Source of the DNA: JANOXC01 sp031418215
GTDB lineage: Bacteria; Bacteroidota; Bacteroidia; AKYH767-A; OLB10
Reading direction: 5' to 3'
DNA: 64,000 bases
NCBI GenBank assembly: GCA_031418215.1
Contig: JANOXC010000118.1
Location: 1-64,000, forward strand
Shown here: in pieces, positions 8,044 through 18,247 of the stretch
Layout of the letters: every line of letters starts with the position of its first letter
Numbering within the stretch: the first letter of the stretch is position 1
The notes under the pieces: model-generated
Databases searched by the model: none
The model's input: the letters and a program-made list of their open reading frames with translations, nothing else
What the model was told of the DNA's origin: nothing
Program-made: the position numbers and the translations under genes

Positions 8044-10164
8044 ATGTATAAAAAAGTTGTTTCCGTTTTAATATTGTGTATTATCTCTTTTTCCATTAAC
8101 GCACAAAGTGAAAAGAAAAAGATGACTTATCCCCAGTCCAGGAAGTCAAATGAAACAGATAATTATTTTGGAACTTCCATTGCCGACCCTTATAGATGGC
8201 TGGAAGATGATAAGTCAGAAGAGATGGCTAAATGGGTTGAATCACAAAACCAATTAACGCAAGGATATCTTGAAAAAATTCCATTCCGTGAAGCTGTAAA
8301 TAAAAGGATTACAGAAATGGCAAATTATCCAATATTTGGTATTCCTGTACGTGTTGACGATTATTATATATATACCAAAAATGACGGTTTGAAAAACGAA
8401 AATGTGTATTATTATACAAATGGTATTGGCGGTGATGAAAAGGTTTTTATAGATCCGAATAAACTTACCGGTGATGGAACTGCAGCTGTTTCATTGCTTG
8501 GCTCTTCGCGTGATAAGAAATATATGGCGTTCTCTATGAATCAGGCCGGTTCTGATTGGCAAACAATTCGTGTGAAATTTGTTGGCACTGATTCGCTTTT
8601 GGAAGACAAACTGGATTGGGTAAAAAAATCCGGGGCTGCATGGCATAACAATGGCTTTTATTACTGTCGTTATAAAAAACCTGAAAAGGGTAAAGACCTC
8701 CCAGAAAAAAATGAAGGAAGTGGAGTTTGGTACCATGAATTGGGAACAACGCAGGATAAGGACACATTGGTGTTTGATGATCCAAAAAATCCTTTGCGTT
8801 ATTATACAGTTCAAACAACAGAAGATGAGCGTTATTTAATAGTTTCTGTAATGCAAGGAACTTATGGTGTTGAATTAATGTGCCAAGATTTATCAACCCA
8901 TTTCACCAAACTTGAATACTTGACGAAAGGATTTGAGCACAACTATACCGTGGTTGACAATAACGATAACAGGCTTCTTGTACTCACCGACGACGGGGCA
9001 TCAAATAATCGTTTAGTAAGCATTGATCCGCTATTTTCAGCTAAAGCCTATTGGAAAGAAATTATTCCCGAAACAGAACACGTTCTGGAAAAGGTTGGTA
9101 CAGCAGGTAATCATTTGTTCGGTTTATATCTTGAAAATGCAAACTCTCAGGTTTACCAGTACGACTATGAAGGCAAAATCTTAGGCCGGATAGAGTTGCC
9201 TGCACTGGGAACGGTAACAGGATTTAATGGCAATAGAGATGATTACGATTGTTTTTATGCTTTTACATCATTTACCTATCCTACCACTATTTATAAACTG
9301 AGCATAGCAAATAGAAGTTCTGAAGTCTTCCGCCAACCGAAAATTAAATTTCATCCGGACGATTATATTACTGAGCAGGCTTTTTATTCTTCAAAAGATG
9401 GCGCAAGGATCCCAATGTTTGTTACCTATAAGAAAGGTCTTGCGATGAATGGTAATAACCCTACTATTTTGTGTGGCGATGGCGGGTTTAAAGTCAGTCA
9501 AACACCAACATTCAGTTCATCGCGCATTGCCTGGTTGGAACAAGGTGGAATTTATGTTGTGGCAAACTTAAGGGGCGGAGGCGAATATGGCGAAGCTTGG
9601 CATAAGGCAGGAATGCTGATGAAAAAACAAAATGTATTCAATGATTTTATTGCTGCTGCCCAATATTTAATCGCCAATAATTATACTGCTCCTGATAAAC
9701 TTGCTATTACGGGGAACACAAATGGAGGATTACTTGTTGGTGCTGTTGCCAATCAATACCCACAGTTATTTAAAGTTGCTATTCCTCAGTTTGGTGTGAT
9801 GGATATGTTACGATACCAGAAGTTTACTATTGGAAGTAGATGGGCTGTTGAGTATGGCACTAGTGAAGATCTTGCAAGTTTTAACAACCTGTATAAATAT
9901 TCCCCGTTGCACAATATCAAGTCACAAAACTATCCGGCTACCCTTGTAATTACCACCGATCATGACGACAAAGTAGTACCTGCACATTCATTTAAATACA
10001 TTGCCACTTTGCAAGAAAATCAAACAGGAAATGATCCTGTATTAATCCGTATCGATGTCAAAACAGGAAGCGGCTCCGGCAAACCACTCAATAAGCAAAT
10101 TAATGAAGTAGCCGATATGTTTTCCTTCGCATGGTTCAATATGGGTATTGTTCCTAAGTATTAA
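8044..10164 (+). CDS. Prolyl oligopeptidase (S9A) homologue lacking catalytic residues
   Basis: 706 aa, secreted (signal peptide 1-21 ending SINAQ). The overall sequence follows S9A prolyl endopeptidase closely: DPYRWLEDD (about 50-58), the seven-bladed propeller, LRGGGEYGEAWHKAG, SPLHNIK and DHDDKVVPAHSFKY. The nucleophile motif GGSNGG is replaced by GNTNGG, so Ser is Thr559. The family GHGAGKP around the catalytic His is GSGSGKP, so His is Ser676. The oxyanion YGYGGF is CGDGGF (477-482). Only the Asp (about 641) remains. The frame is intact over the full usual length, so this looks like a maintained pseudo-enzyme rather than a decaying gene. The role is unknown; peptide binding is one possibility. 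Confidence 0.9.
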   Translation: MYKKVVSVLILCIISFSINAQSEKKKMTYPQSRKSNETDNYFGTSIADPYRWLEDDKSEEMAKWVESQNQLTQGYLEKIPFREAVNKRITEMANYPIFGIPVRVDDYYIYTKNDGLKNENVYYYTNGIGGDEKVFIDPNKLTGDGTAAVSLLGSSRDKKYMAFSMNQAGSDWQTIRVKFVGTDSLLEDKLDWVKKSGAAWHNNGFYYCRYKKPEKGKDLPEKNEGSGVWYHELGTTQDKDTLVFDDPKNPLRYYTVQTTEDERYLIVSVMQGTYGVELMCQDLSTHFTKLEYLTKGFEHNYTVVDNNDNRLLVLTDDGASNNRLVSIDPLFSAKAYWKEIIPETEHVLEKVGTAGNHLFGLYLENANSQVYQYDYEGKILGRIELPALGTVTGFNGNRDDYDCFYAFTSFTYPTTIYKLSIANRSSEVFRQPKIKFHPDDYITEQAFYSSKDGARIPMFVTYKKGLAMNGNNPTILCGDGGFKVSQTPTFSSSRIAWLEQGGIYVVANLRGGGEYGEAWHKAGMLMKKQNVFNDFIAAAQYLIANNYTAPDKLAITGNTNGGLLVGAVANQYPQLFKVAIPQFGVMDMLRYQKFTIGSRWAVEYGTSEDLASFNNLYKYSPLHNIKSQNYPATLVITTDHDDKVVPAHSFKYIATLQENQTGNDPVLIRIDVKTGSGSGKPLNKQINEVADMFSFAWFNMGIVPKY

Positions 10165-10235
10165 ATTAAGTAACATATCTATACTGTGAAAATTAATAAT
10201 TGATTTCTTTCATTTCTATAAAATAATACACATAG

Positions 10236-10274
10236 AAAAAGAGGCGCCCTAGAAATAAGGGCGCCTCTTTTTTT
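10236..10274. terminator. Bidirectional intrinsic terminator
   Basis: AAAGAGGCGCCCT and AGGGCGCCTCTTT form a perfect 13-bp stem with a 7-nt loop, with A-run and T-run on either side. It serves the convergent ends of the S9A homologue (plus) and the metallopeptidase gene (minus). Confidence 0.92.
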
Positions 10275-10290
10275 ATGACAATTCGATAAT

Positions 10291-13200
10291 TTATTCTTTC
10301 ACTATTTTCTGAATACTTCTTTCATCACCATGTCTTACATCAAGCATATATAATCCGGGAGAAAGGTCGGTTAGGCTCAGTTTGAATTCATTTTGTCCAA
10401 TGAAAGAGATGCCATTTTGTTCACGTAAAAGTTTTCCTGAAACGTCAGTAACAAGAGCTCGGTACTTTGATTCAGCAGATGATAAAAATGTAACATTCAA
10501 TTCATCAGATGCAGGCATTGGAAAACACGTAACAGGAAATGTAGAACTCGTGACAATGCCGTCACGACAAACTATTGAAATAGTAATAGAACGATAACTG
10601 CCCGATCCGCAAGTATTATTAGCTCTTACCCTTACCGTACCGGTTGAAGTGGCATAATTCACTGTTACAGATGTAGCAGTTGTAGTTAATGTTGTTGATG
10701 CAGAAGTTACAGCACCATCATTGATGCGTGCACCTGACGGACAAGTCCAGGTATAATTAGTTGCACTTGCAACTGGTGTTGTTGAATAAGGAATTCCTAA
10801 TTGATTTGCACAAACCGATGTAGCTCCTGTTATTGAAACAGGGGTACTGGGTGTTGCTCTTACAGTAAGTGTGCGCATGGCACTAGCACCACAACCATTA
10901 TTTGCAGTTACACGAACTGAGCCGGTAACATATCCGGCTCCGAAATTTGCAGTTACAGCATTACTTCCTTGACCAGTTGCAACGGTGGCGCCTGCAACAC
11001 TGAATGTCCAGTTATAAGTTATTCCTGCAGCCGTCGTAACGGAATAAGGTATGGCGTTTAAATTACACACCCCAAATGTTTGGCCAGTAATTGTGCCTGG
11101 TGTAGATGGTGTATTTCTAACTATTCGAAGTGTATTTTGAAGACTAGACCCGCAGGCATTATTTGCAACAACATGAACAGTATCGCTAGCAACAAACCCA
11201 GCATTATAATTTACCACAACAGCGTTGGTTCCTTGTCCACTCCCTATTGTTGCTCCAACAGGTGGTGTCCAGGTATAAGAAGTTGCTCCACTTACCAATG
11301 AAATGCTATATGTCTTAGAATCTCCGGGGCAAACCCTTGCTGCACCGCCTGATGTAGAAATTGTTCCCGGCATGGCAGGTGTTGTACAAGTGCCCGTTAC
11401 AGTTGTTTGTTGTGACGAAGAATTACTACAACCATTACTGTATGTATAAGTAATAGTATATGGTCCTCCAACACCCGCTGTAGCAGGATTAAATGTACTT
11501 CCTGAAATTCCTGTGCCCCCGAATGTACCACCAACAGGCGATCCGGTTAAAGTAACAGCTGGTGTACTAACATTATAACTTGACGCTAATCCACTAAATG
11601 AAACAGTTGGTAAAGGGTTTACAGTAATAGATGCTGGAGTACTATAAAAGGTACAACCACCCGTTGTTATCAAATACATATAGCTGGTTGAATTTCCTGT
11701 ATAAGGGTTTGGCGTATCAAAAAATCCACCGGCCGGTGATCCTATCAAAGTAATTGGTGTTCCTGCACAACCGCTTACGTTGGATGCCGTTGGCGAAGGG
11801 CTTTGAGTTGCAGTAACAGCTAGTGAAGCGACAACGCCGGTACAAACTCCGTTCACTCCTGCTACAGTAATATTTCCTGAGGATGCATTTGCTGAAACAG
11901 CTAAGCGAATAGTGTTGGTATTCATCCCTGAATCAACCACAAATCCTGCAGGCAATGTCCACAAATAAGAAGTTGCATTAGGAATAACAGCGGTAGAATA
12001 ATAATAAGGACTCATCCCCGATCCCGCGCCACAAACTTGCGTTGCTCCAGTGATTGCTCCGGCTGCACCAACAGCAGATGAGATAATTAGATTGGTGCCA
12101 TTATCGGTACCAACAATTGAAGGCGTTGTACTCAACACGCGAATTCTATATCCGTTACCTGATGCAGCGGCAGGAAGCGTTACTATAATTGTTCCGGCGG
12201 CGACAGAAACTAAACTTCCAATAGTATCGGGTGAAGCAAATGATCCTGATGCACTGGAAAGCAATGCATAAAAAATATTACCGGGGTTGGCACTTCCATC
12301 TGTAGTAAATAAAACATTGAATGTTGTTCCGCCACAATAACTAATATTGGGGAGTGCCGATGTAGTAATTTTAGTGAGTACCGCTGCTGATGTAATGGTA
12401 AAATTAGCATTACTCATGTCAAAGAAAATATTGTTGAGTGCCTCTACTTTAATTCTCGCTTGTGTAGTAGCAATATTTGGAACAGTAATCATTTCGGTTC
12501 CGTCATTCAATGTACTAGCTGCAATCACAGTTGGAAAAGTATTCCCGCCATCAGTAGAGAGTGAAATTTTTACACTTGTGCAATTAATAGGTGCGGCACT
12601 TGTTCCATTTACATTCCAGGTAACTGTTTGTGATGAACCACCTGCCCAGGTTACCATTGTATTTGGTGCTATAACCGCAAATGCTCCGCCTGAGTTGACA
12701 ACAGTTATTGCAACATTGACATCGGGATGCATTACCCCTCCACCACCCATTCTGTTATCACGGGCCGTCAATCTGAAATGCATAGTGCGTGCCACGTTAG
12801 GAAGAATTTCACCAACTGTTGTTGTGTTATTAATAATATCTGAAAGTTGCGGAAAGTTGCGTGATGGAGATGTTACCGGTGAAAATGGACGGAATAATGG
12901 TGCAGTACTAAGATTGGCATTCCATGCACCTGCCGTTCCTAAATCCATTTGATCCCATGAAAAAGTTAATGGATCGTTGTCTGCATCTGTTGCCGCTCCG
13001 GTTAAAACAAATGGCGTTGAAATTGGAATGGTAAAATTATTCCCTTGGTTTGTTACAACCGGCACATTATTGCCGGTAGCGGAAGTGGTTCCGCAAGTGC
13101 TGCCCGACCCCGTTATTGTATAATTTACAATTTCATCAAAGCTATAAGTATGAAAATAAGCAATACTATGTGCAGCAAGATCATCCGAGCCGCAAATACC

Positions 13201-14367
13201 TGCATAAGCCATTATAGTAATTCCACTCCCGGGTTCATAGGCCGCTGATGCTGCCCTGTTCCCGCCGCCACATGATCCGGTTGTGCTGTTGAAGGTGTGA
13301 TTACCACCATGCTGATGGCCCATTTCATGAGCCACATAATCAATATCAAAAGCATCGCCTACCGGATTTGGTAAGCCGGTAACTCCGCCTGCTTTATTCG
13401 CAGTACAAACACAACCTAAATAAGCCACACCGCCTCCGCCAGTACTAAACACGTGTCCAATGTCATAATTGGCAGAACCAATAACACTATTACAGGTGTT
13501 TTGGTTTTGTGTTAACATCGTGCTGCCATTATTATTGGTATAAGGGTCTGTCGATGAATTAGTATAAACCAGTAAATTATTATTGGCTACCATAACCAAA
13601 CGAACAGCAACTTCTGTTTCATAAACACCGTCAACCCTATTCATTGTTGTTGTCATCCCCGCTAAAGCACCGGCTACTGTTCCTCCTTTGGTTGCTGCGT
13701 ACTCACCGGTGCAAGCTAAAGCCAGTCGGTAAGTTCTTAATGATGTGCCTGATGATTTTTGTGCATTTGCATCGCTAGGCAACATGCCCCTGTGATTGTA
13801 TGGATCATCGTTCGCTGTTTCACAATTAAATGTTGATGAAGGGCGAAGGTCTTTTTTATCGTAACAGATATAATCTGAAATGTTGCCTTTACAATACGGG
13901 TCAATAAAAATGTTGCCTTTGGGTGAAAGAATCATGGCATGAAAACCAAGCGGAGTAAAATCGAGTCTGATTGTCGCATTAGCATCGTCTATTCCCTGCC
14001 CTGCATAGGTTTTTATATCTGGGAATTTAGCAGCCAGTTCGGGATGCATGATGTTGATTTCATAAATTGTGAAAGAAGATAAAGTTCCGTCAGGCATAGG
14101 CATAGAAAACAACAAGCCGTTTTTCGCTCTTGAACCATCGGTCGGCTCTTTTGGCACTCTTGCAAGCAATTGTTTCATTGCATCGCCTGAGAGGTGAAGC
14201 GTGCGATAATGACTCGGTATGGAGCCCCGTTGTCCGGTTAGTTCAATGGCAGACTCAGATACATCCGTCCATATACTGTTACGTTCTTGTGAAAATGCTA
14301 CATTACTGAACAACATGGCAAAAACGCAGAATCCCATTTTAAAATGGCTTGAAATTAAACTCATCAT
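10291..14367 (-). CDS. Reprolysin-type (M12B) metallopeptidase with Ig-like repeats and T9SS sorting domain
   Basis: 1358 aa, secreted (signal peptide ending FSNVAFSQ). A propeptide-like region runs to about residue 200. The peptidase domain follows, with the full metzincin zinc motif HEMGHQHGGNH (about 346-356) and a downstream ITIMAYAGICG Met-turn. The central and C-terminal parts hold Thr/Ser/Val-rich PKD- or Ig-like repeats of the type YTWTCPSGA / VRVRANNTCG. The last 80 residues are a type A T9SS sorting domain (CFPMPASDELNVTF ... LSPGLYMLDVRHG ... KIVKE). It is expected to be exported by Sec, then through the T9SS, and cell-attached or released. Substrates are unknown. Transcribed away from purD. 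Confidence 0.92.
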   Translation of the reverse strand: MMSLISSHFKMGFCVFAMLFSNVAFSQERNSIWTDVSESAIELTGQRGSIPSHYRTLHLSGDAMKQLLARVPKEPTDGSRAKNGLLFSMPMPDGTLSSFTIYEINIMHPELAAKFPDIKTYAGQGIDDANATIRLDFTPLGFHAMILSPKGNIFIDPYCKGNISDYICYDKKDLRPSSTFNCETANDDPYNHRGMLPSDANAQKSSGTSLRTYRLALACTGEYAATKGGTVAGALAGMTTTMNRVDGVYETEVAVRLVMVANNNLLVYTNSSTDPYTNNNGSTMLTQNQNTCNSVIGSANYDIGHVFSTGGGGVAYLGCVCTANKAGGVTGLPNPVGDAFDIDYVAHEMGHQHGGNHTFNSTTGSCGGGNRAASAAYEPGSGITIMAYAGICGSDDLAAHSIAYFHTYSFDEIVNYTITGSGSTCGTTSATGNNVPVVTNQGNNFTIPISTPFVLTGAATDADNDPLTFSWDQMDLGTAGAWNANLSTAPLFRPFSPVTSPSRNFPQLSDIINNTTTVGEILPNVARTMHFRLTARDNRMGGGGVMHPDVNVAITVVNSGGAFAVIAPNTMVTWAGGSSQTVTWNVNGTSAAPINCTSVKISLSTDGGNTFPTVIAASTLNDGTEMITVPNIATTQARIKVEALNNIFFDMSNANFTITSAAVLTKITTSALPNISYCGGTTFNVLFTTDGSANPGNIFYALLSSASGSFASPDTIGSLVSVAAGTIIVTLPAAASGNGYRIRVLSTTPSIVGTDNGTNLIISSAVGAAGAITGATQVCGAGSGMSPYYYSTAVIPNATSYLWTLPAGFVVDSGMNTNTIRLAVSANASSGNITVAGVNGVCTGVVASLAVTATQSPSPTASNVSGCAGTPITLIGSPAGGFFDTPNPYTGNSTSYMYLITTGGCTFYSTPASITVNPLPTVSFSGLASSYNVSTPAVTLTGSPVGGTFGGTGISGSTFNPATAGVGGPYTITYTYSNGCSNSSSQQTTVTGTCTTPAMPGTISTSGGAARVCPGDSKTYSISLVSGATSYTWTPPVGATIGSGQGTNAVVVNYNAGFVASDTVHVVANNACGSSLQNTLRIVRNTPSTPGTITGQTFGVCNLNAIPYSVTTAAGITYNWTFSVAGATVATGQGSNAVTANFGAGYVTGSVRVTANNGCGASAMRTLTVRATPSTPVSITGATSVCANQLGIPYSTTPVASATNYTWTCPSGARINDGAVTSASTTLTTTATSVTVNYATSTGTVRVRANNTCGSGSYRSITISIVCRDGIVTSSTFPVTCFPMPASDELNVTFLSSAESKYRALVTDVSGKLLREQNGISFIGQNEFKLSLTDLSPGLYMLDVRHGDERSIQKIVKE

Positions 14368-14616
14368 GATTTTTAAAAATTTTTAGGAAGATTTGTTTTG
14401 GAGTAATTGCAATTATATGGCTTTTCATCAGATAAACAAATGAATATGAGGTAAAAAGGCCTAATAGTGGCCTGAACTGGCTTTGCAGGCCGGTATATCT
14501 TCTGAGAAACAGGTTGTTTTTAATAAAAAAGGATTACAATTTCATAGAGGCAAACTCCTTTCTCTTGACTAATTTGGCAACCTGAATTGCATCTGATAAA
14601 ACCGGTTAACCAAATC

Positions 14617-15909
14617 ATGAACATTCTCATCTTAGGCAGCGGCGGTCGCGAACATACTTTTGCTTGGAAAATCTCGCAAAGTCCCCTTTGTTCCAAATTA
14701 TATATAGCCCCGGGAAATGCGGGCACTCAACTTCACGGAAAGAATATCAATATTGCTGTTAATGATTTTGAAAAAATAAAATCATTTTCAATTGATAATA
14801 ATATCGCCTTGGTGGTTGTGGGCCCTGAAGATCCTCTGGTAAATGGTATTGTTAACTACTTTCACAATGATCATCAGCTAAAAAACATTGCCATCATCGG
14901 CCCTGATGAAGCAGGCGCTAAACTGGAAGGCAGCAAACAGTTTGCAAAGGAATTTATGCACCGTTATCAAATTCCTACAGCACGCTTTAAGTGTTTTACG
15001 GTATTAAATATCGAGGAAGGGTATTCATTCCTTGATGAATTACAAGCGCCCTATGTATTAAAAGCAAGCGGGCTCGCCGCAGGTAAAGGTGTGTTGATAT
15101 TACAAGATATTGATGAAGCCAAAAAAGAGTTGTATGAAATATTATATAAAGACAAGTTTGGTGTTGCAGGAACAGAAGTGGTGATTGAAGAATTTTTAGA
15201 TGGTATAGAATGCTCTGCATTTGTGCTAACAGATGGAAAAAATTATTGCATGCTTCCTTATGCTAAAGATTACAAACGTATTGGTGATGGTGATTCCGGT
15301 TTAAATACAGGCGGGATGGGCGCCGTTTCTCCTGTTGCATTTGCAGATGATTCTTTTCGAAAAAAAGTGGAAGAGCAAGTAGTGAAGCCAACCATTAAAG
15401 GCATACAAAAAGAAGGAATGAATTACAAAGGCTTTGTTTTTATTGGAGTGATGAATGTAAAGGGTAATCCTTATGTAATAGAATATAATTGCCGCATGGG
15501 TGACCCGGAGACAGAAGTTGTTTTACCAAGAATTAAAAATGATTTTGTGGAATTGCTTTCAGCTGTCGCAGCAGAACGATTAAATGAAATTTCCATTACA
15601 GAAGATCCTCAGTTTGCTGTTACTTTAATGATGGTTTCGGGAGGATACCCCGGCAATTATGAAAAGGGGTTTGAAATTGCAGGCCTCGATAAAATAAAAG
15701 ACAGCATCGTGTTTCATGCCGGAACCGTTCTAAATGATGGTAAGTTGTTGTCTTCAGGAGGGAGGGTATTGAGTATAACATCTCTGGACGAATCCTTACA
15801 GGGTGCAATTTCAAAATGTTATGCTACAGCAAAAGCAATTCAGTTTGATTATGCTTATTACCGAAAAGATATCGGTCAGGACCTGATGAAATTGGAAAAA
15901 GTCATTTAA
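14617..15909 (+). CDS. purD: Phosphoribosylamine--glycine ligase (GAR synthetase)
   Basis: 430 aa from the ATG at 14617; an upstream ATG at 14587 is possible, but the family starts at MNILILGSGGREH. The enzyme ligates glycine to 5-phosphoribosylamine with ATP, the second step of purine synthesis. Visible family blocks are GSGGREHTFAWK (N-domain loop), ALVVVGPEDPLVNGI, EGSKQFAKEFM, PYVLKASGLAAGKGVLI (ATP-grasp lid), TGGMGAVSP and EYNCRMGDPETEVVLP. Length and motifs are complete. It is followed after 3 bp by recO, so the two probably share a transcript. Cytoplasmic. Confidence 0.97.
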   Translation: MNILILGSGGREHTFAWKISQSPLCSKLYIAPGNAGTQLHGKNINIAVNDFEKIKSFSIDNNIALVVVGPEDPLVNGIVNYFHNDHQLKNIAIIGPDEAGAKLEGSKQFAKEFMHRYQIPTARFKCFTVLNIEEGYSFLDELQAPYVLKASGLAAGKGVLILQDIDEAKKELYEILYKDKFGVAGTEVVIEEFLDGIECSAFVLTDGKNYCMLPYAKDYKRIGDGDSGLNTGGMGAVSPVAFADDSFRKKVEEQVVKPTIKGIQKEGMNYKGFVFIGVMNVKGNPYVIEYNCRMGDPETEVVLPRIKNDFVELLSAVAAERLNEISITEDPQFAVTLMMVSGGYPGNYEKGFEIAGLDKIKDSIVFHAGTVLNDGKLLSSGGRVLSITSLDESLQGAISKCYATAKAIQFDYAYYRKDIGQDLMKLEKVI

Positions 15910-15912
15910 TCA

Positions 15913-16638
15913 ATGCTACAAAAAACACGAGGTATTGTATTGCATACTTTAAATTATTCGGAAGCCTCCGTTATTGCACATATATATACGGAAGATTTTG
16001 GCATGCAATCCTTTTTATTAAATGGTGTTCGAAAGTCAAAGGCAAAATTCAATGCCAACCTGCTGCAATCCTTATCTTGTGTTGAAGTAGTGGCTTACCA
16101 TAAACCCGGCAAATCTTTACATCGGGTGAATGAGCTTTCCGCAGCACCTGCTTTTCATTCTATTCCATATGATACTGTTAAAACGACCATTGCACTTTTT
16201 CTGGCTGAAGTAATGTACCGATCCATACGGGAAGAGGAAAAAAACACCGCTCTTTTTGACTTTATATATAATTCAGTACAGTACCTCGATCACCAGCAGG
16301 AACAGTTTCATTTATTTCATCTTTTATTTATGGTGAAGCTAAGCCGATTCCTCGGATTTTATCCCAAAACAGAGGCCAATAATTCTACGGCTGTTTTTGA
16401 TCTCCGGGAAGGTATCTTTACAAATCAACTGCCGGTGCATGCCGACATCATGGAAATGCAAGCAGGACAACATCTGTCAATGCTGCTGAAAGCCAACCTC
16501 GATACATTGGATAAAGTATATATATTATCGGACCATCGAAAAAAACTGTTGAAGTATCTAGTTACTTACTATGAATTGCACCAAACCCATGGTTTTGAAT
16601 TGCGATCGCTTCATGTTCTAGAAGAGGTTTTATCCTGA
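15913..16638 (+). CDS. recO: DNA repair protein RecO
   Basis: 241 aa. The N-terminal OB-fold block LQKTRGIVLHTLNYSEASVIAHIYTE and the following FLLNGVRKSKAKF are typical of Bacteroidota RecO, as are the central VVAYHKPGKSLHRVNEL and the helical C-terminal domain. RecO acts with RecR (and RecF) to load RecA on SSB-coated single-stranded DNA. The zinc-finger cysteines seen in some RecO proteins are absent, as in other members of this phylum. It sits 3 bp after purD. Full length, no abnormality. Confidence 0.93.
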   Translation: MLQKTRGIVLHTLNYSEASVIAHIYTEDFGMQSFLLNGVRKSKAKFNANLLQSLSCVEVVAYHKPGKSLHRVNELSAAPAFHSIPYDTVKTTIALFLAEVMYRSIREEEKNTALFDFIYNSVQYLDHQQEQFHLFHLLFMVKLSRFLGFYPKTEANNSTAVFDLREGIFTNQLPVHADIMEMQAGQHLSMLLKANLDTLDKVYILSDHRKKLLKYLVTYYELHQTHGFELRSLHVLEEVLS

Positions 16639-16735
16639 ATGATGGGATAATTTATAATGCCCGGAGAGGATATCCCTTTCTCATTGTTGGATTCAATCAC
16701 TCAACCCATTAACTTTACAGAAATTATTTTACCCC

Positions 16736-18217
16736 ATGAGTAAAACAAGAAAGAACGGAAAAGCAGATCTTAACTTCAACACTACATGGAGCTACTCACC
16801 CGCTCCGGAAAGTGCTGACCATGTTCAGTTAAAAGATAAATATGATTTATATATAAACGGTAAGTGGGCAAAACCCACTTCCGGAAAATATTTTGACACC
16901 ATCAACCCTGCAACAGAAAAACGCATCGCTTCCATTGCAGAAGCGGGTTCGTCAGACGTTGATCATGCTGTTAAGTCAGCACGTGCCGCTTATGATAAAA
17001 CCTGGAAAAAAATGCCTTCTGCCGAACGCGCAAAATATATATATAGAATCGCGCGCATCATGCAAGAGAAGGCACGTGAACTTGCAGTTATTGAAAGTCT
17101 TGACGGGGGTAAAGCAATTCGTGAATCACGCGACGTTGATGTTCCTTTGGCAGCAGCACATTTCTTTTATTACGCAGGGTGGGCCGATAAACTTGATTAT
17201 GCATTTCCCGGTAGAAAAGCGCAGTCATTAGGTGTGGCAGGACAGATTATTCCCTGGAATTTCCCCTTGTTGATGGCTGCATGGAAAATTGCCCCTGCTC
17301 TGGCTTGCGGCAACACCGTCGTTTTAAAACCTGCCGAAACAACACCCCTCACGGCACTCAAATTAGCAGAGATTATTGAAGAAGCTGATTTACCTCCGGG
17401 AGTTGTAAATATTATAACAGGTGCAGGTGCAACAGGCGCTGCCATCGTCAATCACCCCGACATTGATAAAATTGCATTTACAGGATCAACTGACGTTGGT
17501 AAAATCATTCAGAAAGCATTGGCCGGAACTGACAAAAAATTTACACTCGAATTAGGTGGTAAAGCAGCAAACATTGTTTTTGAAGATGCCGCCATCGACC
17601 AGGCAGTTGAAGGAATTGTAAACGGCATCTTTTTTAACCAGGGCCATGTGTGTTGTGCAGGCTCTCGTTTGTTTGTACAGGAAAGTATTGCAGATGTTCT
17701 GCTGCGCAAACTCCGCAACAGGTTAGAGACCCTTATTATTGGCGACCCATTGGATAAGAATACTGATATCGGCGCCATCAACAGCAGGGAGCAATTAAAT
17801 AAAATAAAAAAATATATAAAGATTGGTGTTGATGAAGGCGGTGATTGTTACCAGTCATCCTGTTCTCTTCCTTCGAAAGGTTTCTGGTGCAGACCAACGA
17901 TCTTTACCAATGTTGCACAAAGCAGCCGTATCGTACAGGAAGAAATATTTGGTCCTGTATTGGCAGTTCAGACTTTCCGTACAGTGGAAGAAGCAATTGA
18001 AAAAGCCAACAACACACCATTTGGTTTGAGTGGTGGAATTTGGACAGATAAAGGTTCTAAAATATTTAAAGTGTCAACTAAATTAAAAGCAGGTGTCATC
18101 TGGGCCAACACTTATAACAAGTTTGATCCTACATCTCCTTTTGGTGGATACAAAGAGAGCGGTATGGGCCGTGAAGGAGGATTGCATGGATTGGAATCGT
18201 ACGTTAAGTTAAATTGA
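16736..18217 (+). CDS. Aldehyde dehydrogenase family protein (catalytic)
   Basis: 493 aa NAD(P)-dependent aldehyde dehydrogenase. Residues visible include the N-terminal YINGKW start, IIPWNFPLLMAAWKIAPAL (oxyanion Asn), TGSTDVGK (nucleotide loop), LELGGKAANIVF (general base Glu) and NQGHVCCAGSR with catalytic Cys306. EEIFGPVLAVQTF and SPFGGYKESGMGREGG complete the C-terminal half. A possible promoter, TAACTTTA at 16710-16717 with a TTG upstream, lies just before the start. A second aldehyde-dehydrogenase-like gene without the catalytic half follows at 18835. The pair resembles the two domains of ALDH16 encoded separately (inference). Substrate unknown. Confidence 0.95.
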   Translation: MSKTRKNGKADLNFNTTWSYSPAPESADHVQLKDKYDLYINGKWAKPTSGKYFDTINPATEKRIASIAEAGSSDVDHAVKSARAAYDKTWKKMPSAERAKYIYRIARIMQEKARELAVIESLDGGKAIRESRDVDVPLAAAHFFYYAGWADKLDYAFPGRKAQSLGVAGQIIPWNFPLLMAAWKIAPALACGNTVVLKPAETTPLTALKLAEIIEEADLPPGVVNIITGAGATGAAIVNHPDIDKIAFTGSTDVGKIIQKALAGTDKKFTLELGGKAANIVFEDAAIDQAVEGIVNGIFFNQGHVCCAGSRLFVQESIADVLLRKLRNRLETLIIGDPLDKNTDIGAINSREQLNKIKKYIKIGVDEGGDCYQSSCSLPSKGFWCRPTIFTNVAQSSRIVQEEIFGPVLAVQTFRTVEEAIEKANNTPFGLSGGIWTDKGSKIFKVSTKLKAGVIWANTYNKFDPTSPFGGYKESGMGREGGLHGLESYVKLN

Positions 18218-18247
18218 AGATCTAATTTCTATTGATGAGAAGTGTTT

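Noticed and set aside
12347..12952. Plus-strand 201-aa frame inside the metallopeptidase gene
   Set aside because: Antisense to Thr/Val-rich repeats; composition is the mirror of the real gene and no promoter is seen.
14470..14492. GGCCTG/CAGGCC hairpin between the metallopeptidase and purD genes
   Set aside because: Six-bp stem, 11-nt loop and no T-run, in a divergent promoter region; not a convincing terminator or riboswitch.
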